Assembly: GCF_910596095.1 (NCBI RefSeq)
Contig: NC_056540.1
Location: 15,154,501-15,218,500, forward strand
From: Thunnus maccoyii
Taxonomy: Eukaryota > Chordata > Actinopteri > Scombriformes > Scombridae
Direction of reading: 5' to 3'
DNA: 64,000 bases
In this document: piece by piece, positions 46,727-58,970 of the stretch
Layout of the letters: every line of letters starts with the position of its first letter
Position numbering within the stretch: position 1 is the first letter of the stretch
Notes under the pieces: generated by a model
Told to the model about the DNA's origin: nothing
The model's input: only the letters and a program-made list of their open reading frames with translations
Database searches by the model: none
Position numbers and translations under genes: made by a program

Positions 46727-48996
46727 ATTGACGTTGAGCCATACAGGATGCTGTCTTGCTGCACCACTTAGTGCTCTTCATTGAAGCTATACCTCTCAAA
46801 TAAAAGTCTGAGTACAGCATTAAAGAAGTAGTGACCTATAGAGGAACGTGAGACCGATAGTTGCACAACAGAACAGCTCAGTCCAAAAGTATGGGTGATG
46901 AATTATGAATCAGCCACATTCAGAGTGATCACCAGAGAATGAATCAGAGACTGCTATATTCAAATATCAAAAACAAGATACTCATTAATAAGTGTTATCA
47001 TGTGATGAGTTGTCTCGTTTTTAAACTTTGTCCAGATGTAAACAATGTCACACTAGTTCTCAGAGCGTGGTCGTTGAACAGCTGTGTGTTGAGCCAGTAG
47101 AGGATAAATCACAAGAGGACAGAATGGGATCAGTGTGTTTCAAAAGTTGCTGCTGAGCTCAAACTCTTACATATCACTGTTCTAAAGCACATGTGAGCTG
47201 AATCAGACTCCTGGCATGTTTTCTGCATGGTCATAATGTGAAGCACATTTTCTCGGCTGGCATGCAGTGAGGCCGGAGAGCCAGGAAACAGCTGATGACG
47301 AAGGATTAGGTCTGGGCCAGGGGAATGGAGCCGACTGGGCCGTGCTGCATCAGGGTCAGAGGGAGAAGAGCTCTGCTGCAGCACATACCAGCAGCCTGAC
47401 GCACAGGGAGAAAAATCCCCACCGTTCGGGAGACAAATGAAGTTTCACTTTGTTTTACAAATCCTTCTGTAAAGATCGTCAGGTTGCGTTTTTTAAGGTG
47501 CTGTGAAATGTTCTGCAAAAGACATCCTACTGACTGTAAAACTATGAAATGAATGCAGTACCGTTGATGGTAAAAGTATGACATACATGCAATTTTCCAA
47601 CAGATCATCTGCAACAACAGTACAAGACAATGCCTGGACCAAAATATCCGCAAAGCCATCTCCAAACAAGACAGTAAGAGGAGATCAAAAACTTCAAAAG
47701 GCAACTCCTAATTGTAGAGGAGGAGAGCAGCAGACACAAAACACATGCCGACATGGTTTAGATTACAACTGATGCTAATTTTGATGCTCTCATATCAAAA
47801 AGGTCATCAGGATACGGAAGATGGACGTGCAGTTAACCAACCCAACAGCTAAACACCACAGCAGTCATGCATGGCAGGGAAGTGGGAGCGCTTTCAGGTG
47901 CACAACATATGGCGGATTAGAGTGAAAAGACATGCATGCCACATTTGCCTCAGCCATGAAATGGCTCACATAGCCGTAATGTAACTCATTCCAGGTACTA
48001 AAACCTTCTCCTGTGATAAATGCAAAGAGATGATTCAACCGACTGTTCATGTCTACGTTCCTCAGACAAGACCGAGTTGCTGAGAGATTTATATTTAAAA
48101 AGGGTGAACATGGCATAAAAAGCCATAAACCTCTGTTACATGAGCTTGTATGTGTTACCGTTAACTGGATCCATCCACAGTTAAAGAGGATGCTGGTGAC
48201 AGTGACTGATGCCAGGTCTGATATCACTGCACAGCCATGGCTTTTCAGTGGGTTGAGATATGCAGAGAAGATTGATTCTGTTAGGGCCATTCACAGGGGA
48301 GGAAAGAGACTGATGGTGTAGCGGTGAGGACTGCCAGTTCACTCAGGGTGACTGAGGAGGGCTGTACAAACAAGCCCTTTAGCAGTGAAGCACAAAGTGG
48401 AGAGCATACAAACAGCTAGTGCTATAAAGCCCAATGTGTGTGTGTGTGTGTATGCATCGGACACCCCAGGATACCTTGTCAAACGTATTCTCTTAGTCAG
48501 AAGATAAACACTGTTAAAGTTTCACCATGTAAAGAGTGAAAAGGTGTCTATGTACAGACAAGCAAATCATCACCATGTTGATGTTTGAACAGGTTGCTCA
48601 CACTCTTTCACATTGTAATCCCTGGTGTGTACACATTCATGTGGGTAGCAAATACCACCAACACAGACACATTACCGCCTCAACACTGGCGACTAGCAAC
48701 AGCATCACACAACAAAAGTTCCAGCTGAAGTGTTCAAACCAGACATTTATTTGACAGCTATTTAAATTTGCTCATCTTAACACTTCAGGAACCAGGAGTC
48801 TAGTGTTGTAAGGATGAGGTGCATCCACTCTGTGACAGACAGCTATGAAATTTAATCAGTCACAGTGGGCTTCCCATGCAGGCTAAGTGAATTTTCACCG
48901 CTTTGTACAGTACATCTTGACTCCTGCCAACAGCTGCCAAGCAGCCGTGACTAAAAGTAATATCCTTGACAGTGAGGGAGAAGTAAGACCTCTTAC

Positions 48997-49250
48997 CTTA
49001 AGAGTGATCGTAGAAGCTCATACAGGTCTTCACTCTGCTTCCTCTCTGTCCAGCGGTTGGTCTCCTCCTTCTGAAATCAAAGGAGAGATTTCCAGCCGTT
49101 TCTCTCTACAGGGGCCGCTGCCTCAGATGTACAGATGTCTCAGATGTTCAGAGTCAGAGGGCTGCGAGGTTAATCTCTGCTGTCCCGGGAGTCCGCTGGA
49201 GGAGGTACCGCTCAGAGCACGGCTGTTTGTTTAGTCAAATCACAGCACCA
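48997..49250 (-). other. pdgfrb: pdgfrb non-coding first exon (putative)
   Basis: On the minus strand ACTCTTAAG|GTAAGAGG at 48997/48996 is a strong donor, and the ATG exon has its matching acceptor at 38508. This fits a 5' UTR exon like that of mammalian PDGFRB. The upstream edge is unknown; 49250 is only a placeholder and it may extend to about 49600. Purine/pyrimidine-rich GC sequence around 49100-49500 is consistent with a promoter region. Confidence 0.5.
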
Positions 49251-49647
49251 TAGGGGTCTCCTCTCCTCTCTCACACTCTGAAAAAGCTCCCAAAGAGTGC
49301 TGTTTTTTTTTGTTTTTTTTAAAGTGTTCTCAATGGAGAGACATACACACTCCTTCCCTGACAGACTCACACAGAGGAGACTGTCAGTGGTCCGGCCCTG
49401 ATGAAGCTGGAGTAAGAGTGAGTGGGGAGGGAGAGGAGGGAGGGAACTATGAAGGGGGAGTTGAGCAAAAAGCAAGAGAGGGAAGTTTCAAAAAAAAAAG
49501 GAGTGAAGTGAGGGAAAAGCAGAGGGAGAAAACTTCAAAATACAGATCGAGTTCTGCTTGTTGTTGTTAAGTAGCAGCTCAGAGGTCCCGAGCTGGAGTG
49601 ATTTGTTTATGAATGGAGTGGCAAGCAACTGGAGGTGAACTGAGACA

Positions 49648-49664
49648 GTCTCTATTGGCAACAG
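49648..49664 (-). promoter_or_regulatory. pdgfrb: CCAAT box, possible pdgfrb promoter element
   Basis: On the minus strand GTTGCCAATAGAG (CCAAT core 49658-49654). Mammalian PDGFRB promoters are TATA-less and depend on a CCAAT box bound by NF-Y. The link to this copy is inference. Confidence 0.35.
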
Positions 49665-49699
49665 AAATCTGGACCGCATCTAACCCTCCATAAAACAAC

Positions 49700-52600
49700 A
49701 AACACAATAAAAAGGAAGAGAAAGAGTGAGAGAGAGAGAGGTCCAGGGGAGAGAGAAAAGGTTTTGGCAGGAGCTCACAGTGCCCTGCTTTGGAAACAAA
49801 CATGGAAGTCTCAGTTTCTCAGGAAAATAACTTCACTCACATAATCTCATTTCTAGAATCAGGTGTAAAAGAATTTAAAGGTTGAGTGAACCTGTTTTCC
49901 TCACATGTTTCATCTCCTTTTCAGTCTTCTCTTTTCCTTTTCAGCCCAAATAAAATAAGTCTCCCCTCCCTCCCTGTCCCTTCTTTCTTTTGTTCCTCTT
50001 TCTCTGCCGCTCTCTTTCAAACACATGTCGTGCAAATCTGTTTTCTGTATTGGCCCTCTTCCTAACTTCTTCCTTTCCCAGGATATGACTGGATGGCTTG
50101 AGATTCATAACACAAATCTGCAGCTGACGAAGGCCTTTTTCTCTCTAACAAGGGGTCGGGGGCATTAAGAGAGGGGAGCGGGGTGCAGACAGAGGGGAGG
50201 AGGGAACAGGGACTAAATTGGACTATAACCATGCTCTCCTCTAATTGTGAGGGCAAATCTAAAGGCCCTGCTAGCATTAATTAGAGAGCTGGTGAAGCCC
50301 CAGTAATTAGATAGGAGGGGAGCAACACCACACAGGACAGTCCCACCTTATGTAATTAACACCTCTATGCAATAAATCCACCAATTTAACCCCTTGAATC
50401 TACTCTCATATATTTTTAGTGCTTGCAAAGTCCATTTAAATGTTGCCACAAGACATAATAGGTAATAATGCAGTGGTAGTGCACATTATATACTTACATA
50501 GATCCAAATACTCCTCCACAAACAATCCCTTATCAGGCTGGAGATAAGATACTCTGTCTAAACATCCTGCAGCGAGCCAAAGCTCTAAAAGGACACTGCT
50601 TAGAAATATCTGATGTTTCAAGAATTCTTAGATAGAAAGACGTTTTTATCATCATCTATAATTTTAGTATTGCCCGATGTTGCTGCATTGGCAAAGTATT
50701 GCAAAGTGCTGGCGAAAAAGAAAACAAGGGGGCGTGTTTTGCATTATATTTGGCAGCTCTCCTTGTTTTTTCATACCGCTTGACAGAGTGGCAAACCACT
50801 TAACAAACTGGACTCCAAATCATTCTGATACAACAATAGCCCGTCTATTCAGCCTATCTGAACAACTACAAGAGTGTTTTTTTTTTCTTTCACTGCTGAT
50901 CTGGATTGTTGCCATAACTGGAGCGCAACTAGAGCAACCACTGTGTTTGCTGCTCCAGTGTTTGTGTTTTGCCTGTTTTTGGATATAACTAGAAGTTATC
51001 TCTCTGTGTCATACAGGCAGGGGCCATTGGAGACACAGGAAACACAGAGGCTTAGGCCTAGACCTTCAGCTGAACCCTACTCACCTCTGATAGAGGAAGA
51101 TGGATGAAGCCATAAAGTGTTTGATCTGGAGTCAGATCCATTATAAATTGTACTGATAAAGGATATGAGTCAAATGTTTGTTTATATACCAACTTTAAAG
51201 GACATGTTCACAATTTTTTTTGAGTCTGTCCTAAAACAATAGTCAGATACCCAAATAAACACTGACATATCCTTTCATAATGCACTTTCAATTTCAGTTC
51301 AATTTTTATTTATTTATCTATTTTTAAAGAGTGTAACTTTGGGAGATATCCACTTTATTTGCCTAATTTGGATGGCTCAAGCCTAATTTTATCTTCAGAT
51401 AACCTTTTAAATAAATGTTTGCTCAAAATGAGGACTGTGGATTTTGAAGGGTGGATCTTTTAATGGTCAGGATAAACAGGAGGAATGATTACAGCAAGGA
51501 AACCCTGTTTCAATGTTCATTGGGGCACCTTACTAGGACAGACTTGAAAAAATTGTGAACCTGTCCCTTAACCAAAGCCATTTGAGCAAGACAGGACGGG
51601 AAAAAATCAACAACATCATAAAATAGATTAAAAGCCCAACAGGAGAAGTGAGAGATATTAAAAATGGAAAGTGAAAATGGAAAATAGAACATTCTGAAGT
51701 CAGTAAAAATAAACAAAATAAACAAAAAAAATCTACTTAAAATGGAAAAGAGCCTAAAAAATAATATGACAAAAGTGAAATCAACTAACAAGTAAAACGT
51801 CCTGGTGGCCTGTAGGGGTTAAAGACGCTGATGATGTTTGTTGCATGTCATCCTTCCTCTCTCATTTCCTGTCAGCTCTCTCTTCTGCCCTGTCCAATAA
51901 AGGGAAAAAATGTCACAATTGGTTCTCCTTTCCTACTTTTAAAAAGTAGAAATTGATTATAAAAAAAAGTGTTTTATAAACCCAGGCAACATAAGACTAC
52001 AAATGTTTTGCCTGACTGTAATCTGGTTTTAAAGATTCAATAAAAATGTCCAAAAAGAAAAACTATAAATTTTGTGCATCAAGAACAATAACCTGATGCA
52101 GTCCGGCATGATGAAATATTGCCCTGTTGCTATATGCTGTTTTATTAATTAGGCAATCCTGAACTCAGACATAGTGGGTGAGTGTGCACACACCACCTCC
52201 CACTCTTTATTCAATGAAACAACTGAATTTGGAAAAGAGCCAGTTTAACAACTAGGACTGTTTAGAAGTTACACATTGACAACTATTTGTTTATGACCAC
52301 ATCATGATGGCGAAGGACGCAGATTTCTGCTTGCTAATCAGCATCAAAATGACATGAGCAGTTATCCACTTTTCAATTTTTGACTGTCACAGTGCAGCAA
52401 AATCTTAGGTACAGAAATGTTATGGGGGTTTAGCACATGATAAGCACTGTTTGCAGACTTTTTGTGGACAGTATTTGTAAGGGGAAACATGACTGTGGGC
52501 GATTAAAGCGCTGGGTGTGTCTGGGCACCTACAGCAGCTCTTTTTCTAACACATGTGAGCTTTTAGATTCGGTGAAAAGAGGATACCAACCTCTTATTAG

Positions 52601-53930
52601 TTCTCCCTTGGTGAACTTGAACATCTCGCCAACTACAACAAGACCAGTGGGAATGATGTTTATGCTGCACTGTTTAAAATGAATCTATACATGGATTGTT
52701 TCCTACAGCAACCCCTCATTTAGATAAATATTAAAGATTTATAATGTCTGAAAAAAGCTCAGGGGTTCATTTTTGGCACACAGCAGCAGAGTAGTGCTTT
52801 AAATTTAAACTATGTGGATCTTTTCCAGCGTTTGAATGTTTAAAGACATTTTTAGTGCCAGTTTTAAGGTTATGACTAGACAGCTTGTGCAGAACAATTT
52901 GTATATTAAAACATGCTTTAATACATACTTAAGTGCTGAAACCTCATTGCTTTACTTTTATCCAAGTTGTTTGGTAGCTATGATCTAATGTATTTCCAAC
53001 TTTTGGTAATATGCACTGTTTATGTTGCACTTGCCTTAATGTCCAGGTCTGCAGCACTTCCACCTCCATTAACATAAGCCTGTTTTATGCGAACAACTGA
53101 TAGCTGTTAAAGCTGATAATGACTGTTCTGACCAAGACACTAACATGAATCTTTTATGAATGTTTGGCAGATTTAGATGCAGATGGACCCACAGATAAGC
53201 TTGACAAGTGGAATATACAGTCTATAACATGATATTCTCAGTACATCAACTGATTGTGGAGGTGGTGTAAAGAAGAATAAACTTTGTGCATATTGTTCGA
53301 ATGTTTGGAAACAGCAGATTTGTGTCTCTGAGGGAAGAGGGCGAGTTACCTGCCAGTGCTTAGTTTTTTGCTGCCCTCATGTGGTCAATATGAGCACGAA
53401 CCTATTCAGACAAAACACCTTCTTATTACTGTAACATACTTTACTTTAAACTTGATTTACATAATTAGTTTTATTTATTTGTTATAGATTGTACATTAAA
53501 GGTAACATTTTATTTTAAGGGAAATCATAAACAAGGTTTTGCCTATACTGCATGTGTTTCCCCTGGTTTCTTCACCTCACTGTCACACCATAAAGAATAA
53601 TGTAATAAAATGAATTGTGTCTTCCTGACTTTTGAACAATTATCATATGGAAAATAATATCAAAACCAGCAGTATCTTACTAAGAATATCCTGTTTGGAT
53701 AATCTGTTATCTCCTCGGAGAGGAAGTTGGCTGTATTGTTTTTATTGAAGATAACACAGTCAACTGAACAAACCTTTGAGGGGTTAAAAATCCATCCATT
53801 ACACCTCTTTTTGGAAGTCATAGAGAAACATATACAATATACAGATATTGTCCAAAAGAAACATACAGATATTCATACAACAACATATCAATATACACAA
53901 TACATACATAATATTCATGCCCCCGCTTGT
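49700..53930. other. Intergenic region between divergent pdgfrb and cdx1
   Basis: This 4-kb stretch has no supported exon. It holds a homeodomain-motif-rich segment at 50235-50395, a SINE-like tail at 51833-51905 and mostly AT-rich sequence. Regulatory elements of either gene could be here. Confidence 0.5.
51833..51905 (+). repeat. SINE-like interspersed repeat tail, copy 2
   Basis: This carries TGCATGTCATCC, CTCATTTCCTGTCAG and TGTCCAATAAAGGG, matching the order of the copy at 22580-22705. Confidence 0.5.
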
Positions 53931-53935
53931 TTGCC

Positions 53936-53989
<54 letters not shown>
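53936..53989. repeat. (CA)n microsatellite upstream of cdx1
   Basis: About 27 CA units, uninterrupted, roughly 0.7 kb upstream of the cdx1 TATA box. Confidence 0.95.
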
Positions 53990-53991
<2 letters not shown>

Positions 53992-54091
53992 TGAGTCTGG
54001 ATTTATACAACTGTGTCAAAGAAGAAGTTTACCAACCCAATTAATGAAAAGGTACATTTAGCTTACTAGACTGTGCCTAATCACAGTTTTA

Positions 54092-54415
54092 AGGTAGCCT
54101 ACTTGTACTTCATGTAAGTACTTTTATCACATTTTACATATAAAACATATCTCATAAAATGTGTTGTTAAAGCTTAAACTACCCCACAGCATTAATTAAA
54201 ATTAGCTCCACCTCAACTAACTACAACATTAAAATACTGGTCACAAAGTAATTATCAGTAATGATAATCCAAAGCAAACCAACATAATTAAATATGCAAC
54301 AATTACTGCAGGGGCTGTTCTGCTCAATACTTTTATCTTTTGTACTTCAACTTAGGTAAGATTTGTAATATTTTTTCATTGCTACTTTGAATAAATACTT
54401 CTTCCACCACTGGGC
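54092..54415 (-). repeat. Fish interspersed repeat (AAGTA-rich family), copy 3, upstream of cdx1
   Basis: Reverse orientation: it ends on plus with AATACTTCTTCCACCACTGG, the complement of the start of copy 2. It lies about 230 bases upstream of the cdx1 TATA box. Confidence 0.6.
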
Positions 54416-54586
54416 CAACTGACGTTTTGATTTACAACCTCTGTGCAGGAAATCACATGAGCCCCTCACTACGTGCACAAGTGCGTGCACATATACACAT
54501 CTCGTATACATGGCCTTATCAAAATGACTGAGGGCAGACTGGGGTAAATTAGGGTCAATGCACTCACGTCGCCAAGAGTAGCAGGC

Positions 54587-54655
54587 AGGTGGGTCCCAGG
54601 TAAAACGTGACGTCACGATGATACTTTTGAACTCCTCGGCAGTAAATCTATAAAG
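54587..54655 (+). promoter_or_regulatory. cdx1: cdx1 core promoter: CRE, TATA box and DR5-like repeat
   Basis: A TATAAAG box is at 54649-54655, about 155 bases before the ATG. A full cyclic-AMP response element TGACGTCA is at 54608-54615, within the 12-bp palindrome CGTGACGTCACG. Just upstream, AGGTGG-N5-AGGTAA (54587-54603) resembles a degenerate DR5 retinoic acid response element; Cdx1 is a known retinoic acid target in mouse. The TATA box predicts initiation near 54680. Confidence 0.6.
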
Positions 54656-54809
54656 GTGTGTAGTCTTGCTCCTCTAAGGCTGAACCTTAGACTGGAGAAA
54701 AAACAGAGCGTCAAAGATTGCTGGGAATAAACACGGAGGCCTAACATGCGCCAGCTGGTTTGATTCACCGAGGTTCACCTGAGAGTCAACCTACCTGTCG
54801 GATACCGGT

Positions 54810-57649
54810 ATGTACCCCAACTCACAGTCGGCCAGACACCCGGCTCAGACACTGTCACTGAACGGTCAGTACATCCAGCCTACTTATGACTTCACGTATC
54901 ATCACGTCGACCCGTCGACAAGCGCCTGGAACACCGCTTACGCTCCCCGGGAGGAGTATCCGTTCAGCTTCCCGGGGTCAAGCCCCAGCATCGGGCAGGT
55001 CAGCTTCACCTCCCCGGAGCTGAGCGGCACGCCCACCGCAGCTGGAGGGGGGTCGTTCACCCCCTACAACTTCATCTCCGGTCAGGACCAACTCGGTTCC
55101 AGGACGAGACCACATGAATCCATCAGACCGTCCGTTTCAGGTGGGACTACCTTATAATGAAAGATACTGTACTGTACTAGACATAGAGGTCACCATGTAG
55201 GTTTATTATAGGCTTTATGTAATGAAATACTTAGGCCCATTATAAATAATCCCTGTTTCTATGTCATCAGAAATTTGAACACCTGTTTAGACCATGAGGC
55301 TTACATGTCCAGGTCTATCTTGGATTAATCAAACAAATTAACAAGTTATAAGTCATCTAGATAGTCATCCTATGATTATGGAGGCTCAAACTAACACAAT
55401 TTTTGGTTATTACACTCCTCTGTGCTGTCACATGACAAACTAAATCACAGCAGCTGAGTGGGTGTGCAGATGACAAAACACAGTTTCATACACTGGAACA
55501 ATTTGAACATGTAGACATAGTTAAATCAGACTGGCTGCACACACACACATTCATCAATCCTTTCGCCTCTCCCTTCCGCCAGCATGGTGTAAGATGTCAA
55601 TGCAAAGCTAACAGTGGAGGCCGTAGAGTCTGCAGAAGTGGCGCTCCCCACCCTCTCTGTCCACTGGGTGGGTGCAAAAGGGTGACAAACTGGCTAGATA
55701 ACACTCGCAGTGCAGGAAGTCTGCAGAAGTCAAACCAAATCTGAAGGGCGAATCCTTGGGCCTCACAGATGTCTGTGTGTGTGCGTGCGTGCTTGCGTGT
55801 CCGTGTATCTTGTGCCCGGCCTCGATCGATGCTGTCACACGGTCAAGATATCAGATCAATAACTCTGACTCACCCTTCCTTGAGAGTGTGTATGTGTGTG
55901 TGAAGATGTGTGTCAATGAATAGCTGCCTATGTAAACACCACTCAAGGCGATAAGGAGAACCACTGATGCAATGCAGTGGGGAGTCTTTACATTAGTTAT
56001 AGTTAACATGATTAATAGAGTTGATGAGGCTTTAAGTGGCGCCTGAACTTGAACGTGGCACCAGACATCTTCAAATTAGTCATTTGTCGGGCCAAGTCCC
56101 ACATTGCACATGATTCACTGGCGCTACAGTCACTCCTGTTAGCATTACTGGTAGGAATGAAGACCCAACAAATACAAAGGACTGGATAACACGCCTATTT
56201 ATTTAAATTCCCTCAGTCATTCAATAGTTTAGGTTTTACTAATTCAGGCTTGTTTTGTGTGATTCAGGAGGAAAGACTCGCACCAAGGACAAGTACAGAG
56301 TAGTGTACACTGACCAGCAGCGCCTGGAGCTGGAGAGTGAGTTTCAGTGCAACCGCTACATCACAATGAGGCGGAAGACTGAGCTGTCCATGGCGCTGAG
56401 CCTCTCCGAGAGACAGGTGAGAGGACAGGAGCAAATGAGTTAGAGGCAGAAAGGTAAGCGGTAGAGACAAGGGAGAAGGTGCAGGAAGGATAAGAAGCAA
56501 GTGAGAAGATAAAGGGCATTAAAGGACAAAGCTGGTGATATTCTGTATTTTTCTTATTGTCAACAAATGAGAGAAAAAAAAATCCTACAATGAATTGATC
56601 CTACTACAAGTATTGTCTTAGCCAGATAAAGCTTAATGCTCTTTAACTGTTGTCCAAAAACTATTTAAAGCACATCAGTGAGTCACACTGTTGCACTTCT
56701 TTTATCACGATGAACATGGTCACTGCAGTTTATTTTTAGTCAACCCAACGCATATGGTCATGCTGCCATAAATACTCACTCGAACACCAAATGTGTATTA
56801 ACCCACAGCTGAAAACAGTCCCCAACAAATGCACTGTTTACTCCTGTTTGAGTAATGTTGACTAATAATTACAATGCCCAGATGTTTTAGGACATAGTGT
56901 ACTCATTCTGAGTATTGCATACTCATGTTGAGATAATTACAACACAGCTGATTTGCAGAGAGTTTTTCAGCAACCCCATATAGAGGAACCTGCTGTAGAA
57001 AGAAACAGCAGCAACCTCGGTAGACCATAATGCAAAGCTGCCAAACAAAACATTTAGCATAAGTAGTGTTAATGGTGAAACTTCCACTCTTGCTCTCATG
57101 ATACTATTATTGTTGTTATTGTTTTTACTGCCCAACCATATTGCTCATTAAAGCTTCAGCTGAGTGCTACTGGTTGCTGCACCTTAAGTAATTCTGGGAA
57201 TGTAGGAAATAACTAAACTTAGGCAGAAGTATAAGTCAGGATGAGGCATAGTGAGACTGCCGTTCATCTTAAAGCAAGATCCAGTACAGACAATAGACTT
57301 GTTCATAGAAAATGATGCAAGACAGAGGAAATTGTGAGAAAGGAGAAGTAGTCATTATTTTCTGTTTCTGTTGTTGATGGTTTATGAACACACAATAAGA
57401 GTTTTTCTCTAATAAATATGTTTTTGATGTGGATCTCTCATGCTGTGTGCATCTGTGGTTCAGGTGAAGATCTGGTTTCAGAACAGACGTGCCAAAGAGA
57501 GGAAGATAACCAGGAAGAAGCTGCAGCATTCCCAGCAGGCCTCCACTACCACGCCCACCCCACCTGTACTTGGAGGACCCACTGACACCCATATGACAGC
57601 CAGCCCAGGCAGTAACATTTTGTCTGATACGATATCAGAGGAATACTAG
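54810..57649 (+). CDS. cdx1: Caudal-type homeobox protein Cdx1-like
   Basis: Three exons, 54810-55140, 56268-56416 and 57464-57649, give 221 codons plus stop (phases 1 and 0, as in all Cdx genes). The N-terminus MYPNS...RHP is typical of Cdx1, followed by a Tyr/Pro/Ser-rich activation region ([15 protein letters not shown]). The homeodomain spans about residues 117-176: [10 protein letters not shown] at the start, the intron after ERQ, and recognition helix [14 protein letters not shown] with W164, F165 and N167. It is a posterior patterning and intestinal transcription factor. Oddities: no YPWM/PYEWM-type hexapeptide (replaced by [10 protein letters not shown]), several changes in helices 1-2 ([14 protein letters not shown]) and a short C-terminus ending SEEY. 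It starts at the first ATG after the TATA box. Location next to pdgfrb matches human CDX1; whether it is the cdx1a or cdx1b copy is unclear. Confidence 0.9.
55141..56267 (+). other. cdx1: cdx1 intron 1
   Basis: 1.1 kb with short GT-rich stretches near 55775 and 55890 only. In mammals Cdx1 introns contain regulatory sites; none is evident here. Confidence 0.6.
56417..57463 (+). other. cdx1: cdx1 intron 2
   Basis: 1.05 kb, AT-rich, splitting the homeodomain before helix 3. No repeat or other exon recognised. Confidence 0.7.
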
Positions 57650-58970
57650 GTGGATCTCATTCTGTACAAAAGACTGATGCAGCATGGGAAGTGTACATAG
57701 TGTGTTTTTTTTGTTTTTTTAAGTTCACCACAGAATGAACGGATATGATTCACATCACTGTGATGTTATAATGATACAGCCCCCTCCTGCCTTTTACAAT
57801 AACAAGCACTACATATCTGTTGCACTGATCGTCTAAAATGGGCATTTGCCAATCATGGGACTTTAATGTGTCTGTACCATTTTAAGGAAGAGTCAAACTT
57901 ATGTGCCTTCATTAAACAAAAAGTTAAAGTTAAAGCCACAAAGTAAAATCAGTTTTAGAAGTTCTTCTTTCTTTAAACTGAAAGGAGGTTAAAATGTGCC
58001 TGCATCTTGACGATAGTGTGATATCACACACTGATTAGTTCAAATATTCTCATTTATCTATGCCACATCAGCGAGAAAAAAGGAAGTGTGTTCTTCTGTT
58101 TTTTTCTCTTGTTCTAACTGCACGCCAAGGCCCTACTTGAGCCTAAAAATTTAAAAAAAAAAGAATAATGCAGAATGCGCAATTATTATTTAAATAGCCC
58201 TGACACTTACTTTTAGGAACATAAAATTATGCTAATTAATATTTTTATCACCCTTTTACTTTACAGGAAATAGAGAGCAGAAAGTGTTACATTTGTTAAT
58301 ACTGTGAGTAAAGAAGGTGGAAACAGTAAGAAGGTTATGCCAAAGTACAACCTCCATTTAATGTTGAAATATGAATGTTGAATATTGATGCAGGATATAA
58401 CATTGTTAAGCAAAAACCTGTATGCTTTCAGTTAGGGAGAGGAAGGCAGCTGTACTGTGCTGTATATAATGTGATGGGAGGAACAATGGTACAGAAATGT
58501 TAAAAACTAGGAAGTACAGTTAAAGCAGTTGGATTTTGGTATGAAAACACAAGTTTTGTCATGTGGCATTTATTGTTTAGTACGTGTATACTATGACATT
58601 TTTAAAAAATAATTCCATTTGATGTCTTTTTCTTCTCTTTTTCTTCTCACAACATTGTGAAAGTGTAACAGCAAGAACTGTTTAAATATGACTGAAATAT
58701 GATGTTGAGACAGAAGTGTTTAGCCACATCCTGAAGAGAAGCTGCAGACTGAACCACATGACTCATGATCTACAGTTCTTGTACTGCTAAATACAGACGT
58801 TGAGCTTTGTCCCTACTTCTCTTGTATTTTGAAACATATGCAAGTCCTAAATTTTAAGACTTTAATATCTTCCTGTTCAGGTCACCTTAAAGAAGAGGCA
58901 GAACAAGTGGAACAAATGTAGCAATATAAATTTAGTTTTGTTTCCAAATAAACCGCTGTGCTACTCGTGT
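57650..58970 (+). other. cdx1: cdx1 3' UTR (putative)
   Basis: AT-rich sequence with a candidate AATAAA at 58947-58952, followed by a GT-rich stretch (GTGTGTTGAGG). An earlier weak ATTAAA at about 57910 could also be used. Confidence 0.5.

Larger units (their letters stand above)
38508..48996 (-). other. pdgfrb: pdgfrb intron 1 (10.5 kb)
   Basis: The large first intron separates the non-coding exon from the ATG exon. It holds a CA microsatellite (40557-40611), a 28-bp palindrome (41617-41644), repeat copy 2 (45728-46460), a G33 run (46691-46723), a GT tract near 48436-48452 and a purine-rich stretch near 39660-39880. No coding exon could be supported; ORFs such as 41924-42310 and 47865-48290 look random. 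Such introns often hold enhancers, but none is identifiable. Confidence 0.6.

Noticed and set aside
46399..46820. ORFs with a polyproline run
   Set aside because: The proline run is just the G33 homopolymer read on the minus strand.
47865..48290. 141-codon minus-strand ORF
   Set aside because: No recognisable domain, opposite-strand ORF overlaps, no exon signals; likely chance.
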